Assembly (NCBI GenBank): GCA_030628805.1
Contig: DAOVQG010000048.1
Span: 1-19,039, forward strand
DNA from: JAGMDK01 sp023128695
Lineage (GTDB): Bacteria; Planctomycetota; Phycisphaerae; UBA1845; Fen-1342
Length of the DNA stretch: 19,039 nucleotides
Direction: 5' to 3'
Shown: piece after piece, positions 1 to 6,358 of the stretch
How positions within the stretch are numbered: the first letter of the stretch is position 1
How the letters are laid out: each line of letters starts with the position of its first letter
Translations under genes and position numbers: made by a program
The notes under the pieces: generated by a model
Databases searched by the model: none
The model's input: only the letters and a program-made list of their open reading frames with translations
Told to the model about the DNA's origin: nothing

Positions 1-22
1 CGACACGGCCGTGCCACCCATC
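1..22. repeat. half of a palindromic repeat (GGCACGGCCGTG type)
   Basis: These 22 bases are the exact reverse complement of 16053-16074, the left arm of the inverted repeat between nuoF and the third protease-like gene. The window edge cuts the element, so its partner arm is not seen. It shows that this repeat family occurs at least twice in 16 kb. Confidence 0.75.
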
Positions 23-35
23 GCGTTGTGTGTGC

Positions 36-151
36 CACTGCTCTTGAGCAGTGTCTTCTTGGGCCAACAATGGCCCTGGCACTGCTCAAGAGCAGTGCTA
101 GATATCGTCGAGTGCACCGGAATCGTTAAGAAACACTGCTCAAGAGCAGTG
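36..151. repeat. three copies of an 18-bp palindrome, CACTGCTC..GAGCAGTG
   Basis: An 18-bp near-palindrome built from CACTGCTC and GAGCAGTG around a TT or AA centre occurs at 36-53, 80-97 and 134-151. Copy 1 is in one orientation and copies 2 and 3 in the other. Copies 1 and 3 share about 24 bp in inverted orientation. Between copies 1 and 2 is another perfect small hairpin, GGGCCA-ACAA-TGGCCC (61-76). The block is downstream of sucD on the strand sucD is read from, so its RNA hairpins could end or stabilise the sucD transcript. There is no U-run typical of an intrinsic terminator. No gene is seen in 1-206. Confidence 0.8.
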
Positions 152-206
152 GCACACCAGCCCATCAATTGACGAGTGACAGAGCACTAGCCCACCCGCG
201 ACACAA

Positions 207-1094
207 TTAACTCAACACTTTTGCCAGCGCCTCGCCGATCGTGGCCGGGCTGTCGCTGACGGTAATGCCGGCTTCCTTTAACGCGGCGATCTTGGATTGC
301 GCGGTGCCCTCGCCGCCGGAGATAATCGCACCGGCGTGGCCCATGCGTTTGCCGGGCGGGGCCGTCTGGCCGGCGATGAACGCGACCACCGGCTTGCTGA
401 CGTTGGCCTGGATGTAGGCGGCGGCCTGCTCCTCGTCGGTGCCGCCGATCTCGCCGATCATGACGATCGCGTGCGTCTCGGGGTCGTTCTCGAACATTTC
501 GAGCAGCTCGATGAAGTTGAGACCCTTGACCGGATCGCCGCCGATGCCGACGCAGGTGGACTGGGCGTAGCCGCATTCGGTGCACTGCCAGACGGCTTCG
601 TAGGTCAGCGTGCCGCTGCGGGAGATGATGCCGACGTTCTTGGTGCCATTGGCGGGCGGCTTGTGGATGTAGCCGGGCATGATGCCGATCTTGCACTGGC
701 CGGGGGTGATGACGCCGGGGCAGTTCGGCCCCACGAGCTTGACGCCCTTGTCGTCGAGGTACTTGCGGGCCTTGACCATGTCGAGTGTGGGCACGCCCTC
801 GGTGATCAGCACGACAACCCGAATGCCGGCGTCGGCGGCCTCCATAAGCGCCCCGGCCGCGAACGGGGCGGGGACGAAGAGCATCGAGGCGTCGGCCCCG
901 GTCTCGGCGACGGCTTCGTGGCAAGTGTTGAACACAGGCAGGCCGTGTTCGGATTTCATGCCGCCCTTGCCCGGCGTACAGCCGCCGACCACCTTGGTAC
1001 CGTACTCCAGGCACTGGGTCGTGTGGAACGCGCCCGCCTTGCCCGTGATTCCCTGACAAATCACCCGTGTGTTGGCGTCAACCAGAATGCTCAT
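207..1094 (-). CDS. sucD: succinate--CoA ligase (ADP/GDP-forming) alpha subunit
   Basis: This is the alpha subunit of succinyl-CoA synthetase, which makes ATP or GTP from succinyl-CoA in the TCA cycle in the cytoplasm. At 295 residues it is close to the usual 289. The CoA-binding Rossmann domain is at the N-terminus (ITGKAGAFHT near residue 16). The family signature VGPNCPGVITP is near 121. The active-site loop MGHAGAIISGGEGTA is near 251, with His253 as the phosphorylated histidine. The ATG start has a GAGGGA ribosome site about 12 bases upstream. The beta-subunit gene sucC, normally just upstream, is absent: the upstream space holds repeats and then an unrelated gene. The partner must therefore be encoded elsewhere. 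Identification is firm from the motifs. Confidence 0.95.
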   Translation of the reverse strand: MSILVDANTRVICQGITGKAGAFHTTQCLEYGTKVVGGCTPGKGGMKSEHGLPVFNTCHEAVAETGADASMLFVPAPFAAGALMEAADAGIRVVVLITEGVPTLDMVKARKYLDDKGVKLVGPNCPGVITPGQCKIGIMPGYIHKPPANGTKNVGIISRSGTLTYEAVWQCTECGYAQSTCVGIGGDPVKGLNFIELLEMFENDPETHAIVMIGEIGGTDEEQAAAYIQANVSKPVVAFIAGQTAPPGKRMGHAGAIISGGEGTAQSKIAALKEAGITVSDSPATIGEALAKVLS

Positions 1095-1171
1095 TCGCGT
1101 CTCATTCCCTCTATCTGAGGCTCCCGCGACACGACCGCCCGTGAATCGCGAGAGCCGACTTCACTCTCATC

Positions 1172-1278
1172 GGTGTGGCACCGGCTTCCAGTGTGTGGCA
1201 CCGGCTTCCAGCCGGTGGACGACCGGGACAGAGCCCGGTCGCTACATTTCCTATCACAGGCTGGAAGCCTGTGCCACA
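1172..1278. repeat. cluster of 24-bp hairpin repeats upstream of sucD
   Basis: There is a partial copy at 1174-1191 and a full copy of the unit TGTGGCACCGGC + TTCCA + GCCGGTG at 1194-1217. A variant copy in inverted orientation lies at 1255-1278, with CACAGGC/GCCTGTG stems. Between them, 1221-1246 is the linked palindrome with CCGGGACAGAGCCCGG followed by CGCTACA. The block fills the space between sucD and the secreted-protein gene. Any sucD promoter should lie either inside it or in 1095-1171; I see no clear -35/-10 pair. Confidence 0.85.
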
Positions 1279-1303
1279 TGTTTTGTTGAGTCTTAACCAC
1301 TCG

Positions 1304-2188
1304 CTACGGCGAATCCCGCGCTTCAGCACCCGGCGACCGAACACCGGGCGGCGGGGGCATCGGTTCGAGCCGCTCCACGATCTCCTGATATCCAGACGGA
1401 ACCTTAATCTCAAAAACGCTCTGACTAAAGCCCTGATTCAGCCGCGTGTCAGAGAACGTGATCGTGATGTACGAATTGACCTTGCCGGTGCCGTCCTTCT
1501 TGGCCACCTGGACCTTGATTGGCAATCCCGCCGTCCGGCCCTCCCGGCTGACCCAGAAATCAAGCGTCTTGTACGTCCGCCCGGTTTGCGTACTGGCGCG
1601 CGGGATCAGCCGCACGTGATCGGTCTGGGGCGGATCGTCCTTGGCCGGATCGATCCGCTGGACGGCGAACTCGCGCAGGATGTCGGCCTTTTTCTGCCCA
1701 AACGGCAACGGGAAGACGCCTTCGCCGACCTTGTAGGGGTCGCCGGGATCGTCCGGGCGGCGGACTTCCCGCCGGGTGACGGTCTTGGTTCGCGACTGCA
1801 ATTCAACGTACCAGCGGCTGTCGAACAAGTGCCGCTCATTGAGCTTGTCCTTGCGCTGGCCGGCGATCTTGCCGGTGAAGTGGATGAGGAACTTCGCGAC
1901 CGGCTCGGCCTGCTGGTACCAGATCTCACCTGACTTTGTGACCGCGTCCTCATCGAGGTCGAGAATATAACGCTGCCGCCAGACCAGGCGCGCCCGCAGG
2001 TCGTGGACCGCGCGATTTTCCAGCCGGGTCAGAATCTTGTCGATTTTCGGGTCGAGTGCCGGCTGCGTAGTGGACGACTGTCCGGCTCCCAGATCGAATG
2101 CTCGTCGCTCCTGACCCCATACAGCGACGCCGCATAGCAGACCGAGTAAGATGCCGGTCCAAATAGCGTACGGCGGTCTTGTGCGCAT
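1304..2188 (-). CDS. secreted LolA-like protein of unknown function
   Basis: This is a 294-residue exported protein. The N-terminus has arginines, a hydrophobic stretch (residues about 8-24) and a likely signal peptidase I site near AVWG-Q. The mature part is rich in beta strand and charged residues. It contains phrases such as EIWYQQAEPVAKFLIHF and, later, LDFWVSREGRTAGLPIKV and YITITFSD. These resemble the curved LolA/LolB-like sheet seen in planctomycete proteins that bind lipid or lipoprotein; this is resemblance only, not a firm assignment. The ATG has a good AGGAG site at nine bases. It is divergent from waaA, with 114 bases between them, so an envelope role is plausible but inferred. 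The C-terminus is proline-rich and probably disordered. Confidence 0.7.
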   Translation of the reverse strand: MRTRPPYAIWTGILLGLLCGVAVWGQERRAFDLGAGQSSTTQPALDPKIDKILTRLENRAVHDLRARLVWRQRYILDLDEDAVTKSGEIWYQQAEPVAKFLIHFTGKIAGQRKDKLNERHLFDSRWYVELQSRTKTVTRREVRRPDDPGDPYKVGEGVFPLPFGQKKADILREFAVQRIDPAKDDPPQTDHVRLIPRASTQTGRTYKTLDFWVSREGRTAGLPIKVQVAKKDGTGKVNSYITITFSDTRLNQGFSQSVFEIKVPSGYQEIVERLEPMPPPPGVRSPGAEARDSP

Positions 2189-2197
2189 GGTCCTTTG

Positions 2198-2202
2198 CTC
2201 CT
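2198..2202 (-). promoter_or_regulatory. ribosome binding site of the secreted LolA-like gene
   Basis: AGGAG on the minus strand lies nine bases upstream of the ATG at 2188, which supports that start. The same nine-base spacing recurs at several nuo genes in this window. Confidence 0.7.
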
Positions 2203-2302
2203 AAAACATCGGCACCGCCGGATTCTAAGGCCGCGCGGCGAGCGAGGGAAGTCATTAACGTCCCGTCCGTCGAGCCACAGGGCTCACTGTGCCGCAAGTG
2301 TG

Positions 2303-3595
2303 ATGACCATACTGCTAGATCTGATCTACGGGCTGTTGGTTTGCGTGGGGTGGCCGTACTTGGTGTATCGGCGACTGACCCGCGGGCCGTCGGGTACGCC
2401 GCTGCGGGAATATTTTGGTGGGGTGCCGTCGCGGCCGGTCTCGGCGCGGTGCGTGTGGTTACACGGGGTCTCGTTGGGGGAAATCAACGCGACCCGTACC
2501 CTCGTGGCCGAACTGCACCAGCGCTGCCCCGACACCATCGTGGTGGTGAGCAGCACGACGAAGACCGGCCTTGACCAAGCCCGCAAGCTATATCCGAATC
2601 TGATCACCTTCCGCTTCCCGCTGGATTTCTCGTTCGCGATCCGCAGGCTGCTGACCCGCATTCGGCCCTCGATCATCGTTCTTCTGGAACTGGAGGCGTG
2701 GCCGAACCTGATCGAGGTTGCAGCCGCCCGCGGCATCCCGGTCATCATCGCCAACGGCCGACTCACCGTTGAGAAGAGTATGCGGCGATTCAACCGCCCC
2801 GTCATCCGCTGGATCGCTCGGCGGATGTTCGGCCGGCTGCGCTGGGTCGGGGTTCAGGATGAGACGTACGCCCAGCGGTTCATCGAGCTCGGCGTCGATC
2901 CGGAGCGGATCACGGTCACCGGCTCGGTGAAATACGACGCCGCCGACATCAGCGACCGGATTGACGGCCAGGATGAGCTCGCGCAGGCGATGGGGCTCGA
3001 CGAGTCGCAGCCGCTCTGGGTCTGCGGCAGCACGGGCCCGGGCGAGGAAGCGATGATTCTCGACGCCTACTCCAAACTGCTGGAACAGTTCCCGGCGCTG
3101 CAATTGGCGATCATCCCCCGCAAGCCGGAACGTTTTGACGATGTGGCCGAGCTCATCGTGGAGCGGGGCTATACGTGTTTGCGTCGCAGTACGGGGGCAC
3201 CGGTGGTGCCGCGGGGCGTGGTCGAGCCGCGGCCGGTGGCGTTGGGAGACACGATGGGGGAACTACGCCAGTTCTACGCCCTGGCGACGGTGGTGTTTGT
3301 GGGGCGCAGTCTGGTACCGATGGGCGGTTCGGACGTGATGGAGGTCGCCGGGCTGGCCAAGCCGATCCTGGTCGGCCCGCATACGGAGAATTTCACGCAG
3401 GCCGTCGTGCTGCTGAAGGCCGAGGGCGGTTGTCGCCAATTAACGTCTTCCAAAGCCCTGGCCGGGGCCGTCTCAGATTTGCTCCGACATCCGGATCGAC
3501 GAGAAAAAATGGGTCAGGCGGGTCGGGCAGCCATCATCAGCCGACGCGGCGCCACGGCACTCACAATTGATGAGATCCTGGGCCTACTGAGTTAG
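2303..3595 (+). CDS. waaA: 3-deoxy-D-manno-octulosonic acid (Kdo) transferase
   Basis: WaaA (KdtA) moves Kdo from CMP-Kdo onto lipid IVA at the inner membrane, an essential step of lipopolysaccharide synthesis. From the ATG at 2303 the protein has 430 residues, against about 425 in E. coli. It begins with the usual membrane anchor (residues about 4-22). HGVSLGE places the catalytic base at Glu60, as in E. coli. TGSVKYD follows mid-protein. The C-terminal glycosyltransferase domain has GGSDVMEVAGLAKPILVGPHTENF-type residues (GGSD...E...GPHTENF) for CMP-Kdo binding. The open frame continues upstream to 2195, but those residues do not look like WaaA. GTG at 2300 is an alternative start; neither has a strong ribosome site. 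No other lipid A gene is beside it. Its presence supports a Gram-negative type outer membrane. Confidence 0.93.
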   Translation: MTILLDLIYGLLVCVGWPYLVYRRLTRGPSGTPLREYFGGVPSRPVSARCVWLHGVSLGEINATRTLVAELHQRCPDTIVVVSSTTKTGLDQARKLYPNLITFRFPLDFSFAIRRLLTRIRPSIIVLLELEAWPNLIEVAAARGIPVIIANGRLTVEKSMRRFNRPVIRWIARRMFGRLRWVGVQDETYAQRFIELGVDPERITVTGSVKYDAADISDRIDGQDELAQAMGLDESQPLWVCGSTGPGEEAMILDAYSKLLEQFPALQLAIIPRKPERFDDVAELIVERGYTCLRRSTGAPVVPRGVVEPRPVALGDTMGELRQFYALATVVFVGRSLVPMGGSDVMEVAGLAKPILVGPHTENFTQAVVLLKAEGGCRQLTSSKALAGAVSDLLRHPDRREKMGQAGRAAIISRRGATALTIDEILGLLS

Positions 3596-3732
3596 CAGTC
3601 TGCCGCAAAAGTCGGCTTCGTCCGAAAATGTAGCGTCCGGGCTCTGTCCCGGACGTAGAATACGGAGAAAACCTCTCCCGCCACGACGTCCGGGACAGAG
3701 CCCGGACGCTACACGACTTTTGCGGCGGACTG
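3596..3732. repeat. long nested inverted repeat directly after waaA
   Basis: The outer arms 3596-3614 and 3714-3732 pair at 18 of 19 positions. The inner arms 3629-3656 and 3686-3713 are perfect 28-bp complements carrying GTCCGGGCTCTGTCCCGGAC and a terminal TAGCG/CGCTA. Each inner arm is itself partly palindromic. The element begins at the base after the waaA stop codon. The GGGACAGAGCCC core is shared with the hairpin modules at 1221-1246 and 19027-19039, so it belongs to the same repeat superfamily. In RNA it would form a very stable hairpin and could act as a 3' end or stabiliser. The clean paired ends look like a small non-autonomous mobile element; no target-site duplication was identified. 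Confidence 0.9.
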
Positions 3733-4046
3733 TAAGCGTATGCGCAAGAATAGGGCTGGGCAGTGACCTTCGGACCTCAACCGCCCAACCCAGGGCCCCC
3801 TGCTCTCACCTCCCCCCCCCAGCCCCGTCAGATCGAACAGAATCACACGGCAAACTAACTACGCCGTGCAAAACGGGATCAGCCCGTGTGCTGATTGTGT
3901 CTGTACAACTACGAGGTTCTGGTGAAATGCAATACCAGCCACTCTAATAGCAATATAGCTCGCGGAAAGTGAGTGTGCAATTACTCACTAAGTTTTTCGT
4001 CGCATGGGCAGCAACTTCCATGATGAACACGGGTATCATAACCAGT
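3733..4046. other. gene-free interval between waaA repeat and lipoprotein
   Basis: No convincing coding frame is present. It holds an imperfect inverted repeat near 3753-3790 (GGGCTGGGCAGT against ACCGCCCAACCC), a run of nine C at 3812-3820, and small hairpins at 3846-3868 (CACGGC/GCCGTG) and 3873-3887 (ACGGG-ATCAG-CCCGT). The promoter of the following gene should be in its right half, but I cannot assign one. Confidence 0.5.
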
Positions 4047-4487
4047 ATGAACCGCACAACATCTAGCCCGACACCTACCCGCCGTCCGAAAATAGCCGCC
4101 AACGTCTTGCGGCAATGCAGCCAATTGCTCAAAGCGTGTCCCTTGCTATCATTGCTGCTGCTCGCGCTCGCGGGCTGCCAACATGCGGACTTGGCCGACC
4201 GGGCAACACAAGAACGCCTGGCCAGTCTCCGCCGGCCGATCCAGGTCTGGGGCCGCACGGAACAGGCCCGCCCTCAACATCTCAACCGGACACTTACCCA
4301 CGCGGCCTGGTACTTCAAGCATCAACGTGAAGGGCTCGCACGTAATCTGCCCGCCGCCGGGCAGTACTTCGAGCGGGACGTACGGCGTAGTCGTGAACGT
4401 TTGCCGCGTGGCGGTCAAAAGACGCGCGAACTTCTCTATGGCAAGCCCGAGCAGATCGAGTACACCGCGATCATGTTGTTTTATTGA
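4047..4487 (+). CDS. putative small lipoprotein, unknown function
   Basis: This is a 146-residue hypothetical protein. It has an unusually long basic N-terminal region, then a hydrophobic run (LLSLLLLALAG, about residues 33-43) ending in a lipobox LAGC. Cys44 would be the lipidated residue, and the mature protein would be about 103 residues. The mature part is rich in Arg, Gln and Glu and looks helical (for example RDVRRSRERLPRGGQKTRE). No family is recognised. The frame is open from 3969 (GTG). I chose the ATG at 4047 because it shortens an otherwise implausible leader; the ribosome site is weak. It is convergent with nuoN and separated from it by repeats. Whether it is expressed is uncertain. 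Confidence 0.5.
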   Translation: MNRTTSSPTPTRRPKIAANVLRQCSQLLKACPLLSLLLLALAGCQHADLADRATQERLASLRRPIQVWGRTEQARPQHLNRTLTHAAWYFKHQREGLARNLPAAGQYFERDVRRSRERLPRGGQKTRELLYGKPEQIEYTAIMLFY

Positions 4488-4518
4488 TCGTAAGAGTTCA
4501 ACCGTATGCAGCAAGCTT

Positions 4519-4675
4519 TCAGCAATCAGCATTCAGCGGTCAGCCATTTGCGCTATTCGGTTAGCAGTTGCCTAACAGCAGTCATGTTGTCGCGTTGCTC
4601 TCAATAACACGTTATTTGTGACATTCGGTCGCTATCTGCTCGACTTTCGGCTGATCGCTGATTGCTGACCGCTGA
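4519..4675. repeat. inverted pair of heptamer arrays between convergent genes
   Basis: The left array is four tandem 7-mers of type TCAGCNN (4519-4546). The right array is four of type NNGCTGA (4648-4675), the same units in inverted orientation. The two could pair over about 28 bases with some mismatches. Between them are smaller hairpins at 4560-4576 (GTTAG/CTAAC) and 4603-4616 (AATAAC/GTTATT). The block separates the ends of the lipoprotein gene and of nuoN, so it is well placed as a two-way transcription barrier for convergent genes; that function is inferred. Confidence 0.75.
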
Positions 4676-4682
4676 ATGCTTA

Positions 4683-6356
4683 CTATTGATCGGTAACGTT
4701 ATTGTCCGAAAGGGGGGAGACCACTTGGTCCATGTCCGCGGGGATCATCCGTCCGCTGTTACCGCCCGCGACGACCTTCTCAGGAATGTCGCTGCCGTCG
4801 GCGTCGGGCTCGGCGGAGACGCTGTAAATCCCCTCGGTCAGTTCCTGCGTGCCATCCTGGCCCTGCACCATCAGGCTGGTGGGGTAGAAGGCGAAGATCA
4901 GGAGCAGGAAGCCGCAGAGTTGGGCCCCGATGTGCTCCGCATTGCGCGGGGCGGCCTCGGCGGGGTACTTGTTCTCATAGACCAGGGCGGCTGCGATCAC
5001 ACGCAGGTAATAAGCCGCCGCCAACGCGGAATTCAGCACTGCAATCACGACCAGCACGATTAGCCGGGGATCGTCCCATAACTGGGCGGCGGCCAAGGCA
5101 CTGCCGAACAGGCTCAGCTTGCCCCAGAAACCGGGTGTCGGCGGCAAGCCCATCAACGTGAACAGCGCCAGGGCCAGCAGTAACGCCAATCCGGGTTCAC
5201 GCCGAATCAGACCCGCCACGTCCCGCCGCGTCTCGCACGCGCCGCCGCGGACGCGCAGCAGCCCCAGCACGGCGAATGCGCCCAGGTTCGCGATGCCGTA
5301 GATCATAATGTAGTACAGGACGGCGGCGGTCCCGTCGCCCATGATACCGACGCCGCCGGAATCGACCGCCTTGCCGGCCAGCGGACCGGCGATGACGCCG
5401 ACGAGCATGTAGCCGGCGTGGGCGATGCCCGAGTAGGCCAACATGCGTTTGATGTTGGCCTGCCGCAGGGCGAGCACGTTGCCGATGGTCATGCTGGCGA
5501 CGGCGACGATCCAGAGTAGCCAGAAGGTGCCCTCGTGGCCCCCGTCCCAATACCCGGTCAATAGCACGATCTTGAAAATCGCGATCATACCCGCCAGTTT
5601 GGGCACGAAGCCGAGGAAGCCGGCGACCGGGCTGGCCGCGCCCTGATACACGTCCGCGATGTAGAAGTGCAGCGGGACCGCGGCTATCTTGAAAAACAGC
5701 CCGCCCAGCGATAGCAGAATGCCGATCATCGCCAAGCCATATTCCAGCGTTCCGGGCTCAAGCAAGGCAGCTTGCACCGCCTCGATCGTGCCGGACAGAG
5801 AAGCCGTCCCCGACAGGCCGTACAGGAAGCTGAAGCCGTAAGCCATGATGGCGGCGGAAAAGGCGCCGAGATAGAAGTATTTGGTGCCTGCTTCGAGGGA
5901 ACGGACGTTCGTGCGGCTGAGGATGACCATGATGTAGGTCGGGATGCTGACCAGCTCCAGAGCCAGGAAGAGCATCAGCAGGTTGTCCGCCGGCCCGACC
6001 AGCAACAGCCCGGCCAGCGACATCAGCATCATGGAGAGGAACTCGCCCCGTTCGTGCTCGCGGCTTTGCGACCAGTTGACGAGTGTGAGCGGGATGCCGA
6101 GCCCGAGCGCGGCGATGCGGACGAATACCGCCAGTGAGCCGTATGAGAGTCCGTTGCCCTCCTCGAAGGCGAACTCCCCGAAATGTCGTTTCAGGACTAC
6201 GATGCAGATAGCCGCCGCCAATGCGGCGAGCGTCAGCCAGGGCATCAGGCGACGCCAGGCTTCACTCCGCGCTTGACCGAGCAGCAGGACGGCGCAGCCG
6301 GCGATCAGCAGGATGATCTCAGGCCAGAGGGCTGATACCGAAATTACTTCCGACAT
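4683..6356 (-). CDS. nuoN: NADH-quinone oxidoreductase subunit N
   Basis: NuoN is one of the three antiporter-like proton-pumping membrane subunits of complex I. It has 557 residues, against about 485 in E. coli, with many transmembrane helices. Family landmarks include LALELVSIPTYIMV (TM5 region with the conserved glutamate), EAGTKYFYLGAFSAA, and FKIAAVPLHFYIADVYQGA. The last carries the lysine and broken-helix region, followed by SPVAGFLGFVPK. MLAYSGIAHAGYMLVG and LMGLPPTPGFWGK follow further on. The extra length is a polar, acidic C-terminal tail of about 55 residues. The ATG lies two bases after the nuoM stop, with a strong GAGGGAGG site inside the end of nuoM, so the two are translationally coupled. 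It is the last gene of the cluster. Confidence 0.96.
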   Translation of the reverse strand: MSEVISVSALWPEIILLIAGCAVLLLGQARSEAWRRLMPWLTLAALAAAICIVVLKRHFGEFAFEEGNGLSYGSLAVFVRIAALGLGIPLTLVNWSQSREHERGEFLSMMLMSLAGLLLVGPADNLLMLFLALELVSIPTYIMVILSRTNVRSLEAGTKYFYLGAFSAAIMAYGFSFLYGLSGTASLSGTIEAVQAALLEPGTLEYGLAMIGILLSLGGLFFKIAAVPLHFYIADVYQGAASPVAGFLGFVPKLAGMIAIFKIVLLTGYWDGGHEGTFWLLWIVAVASMTIGNVLALRQANIKRMLAYSGIAHAGYMLVGVIAGPLAGKAVDSGGVGIMGDGTAAVLYYIMIYGIANLGAFAVLGLLRVRGGACETRRDVAGLIRREPGLALLLALALFTLMGLPPTPGFWGKLSLFGSALAAAQLWDDPRLIVLVVIAVLNSALAAAYYLRVIAAALVYENKYPAEAAPRNAEHIGAQLCGFLLLIFAFYPTSLMVQGQDGTQELTEGIYSVSAEPDADGSDIPEKVVAGGNSGRMIPADMDQVVSPLSDNNVTDQ

Positions 6357-6358
6357 CG

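Noticed and set aside
297..1118. Long plus-strand frame opposite sucD
   Set aside because: It is the mirror of sucD in high-GC DNA. Its protein has no recognisable motif, while the minus strand gives a clear SucD.
1175..1933. Plus-strand frame starting in the repeats
   Set aside because: It begins inside repeat sequence and runs antisense to the secreted protein, which has a signal peptide and a good ribosome site.
2195..2302. Longer WaaA N-terminus starting at 2195
   Set aside because: The extra 36 residues are basic and unlike the family. From 2303 the membrane anchor and Glu60 fall at the usual distance.
3596..3732. Intrinsic terminator of waaA
   Set aside because: The hairpin is strong, but no T-run follows it on the plus strand, so I list it as a repeat and leave termination as a possibility only.
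3812..3820. C9 run as a phase-variation switch
   Set aside because: It is not inside or just upstream of a credible gene, so slippage would have no evident effect.
3720..3947. A 75-codon plus-strand frame after the waaA repeat
   Set aside because: It starts inside the inverted repeat, crosses the C9 tract, has no ribosome site and shows no protein-like composition.
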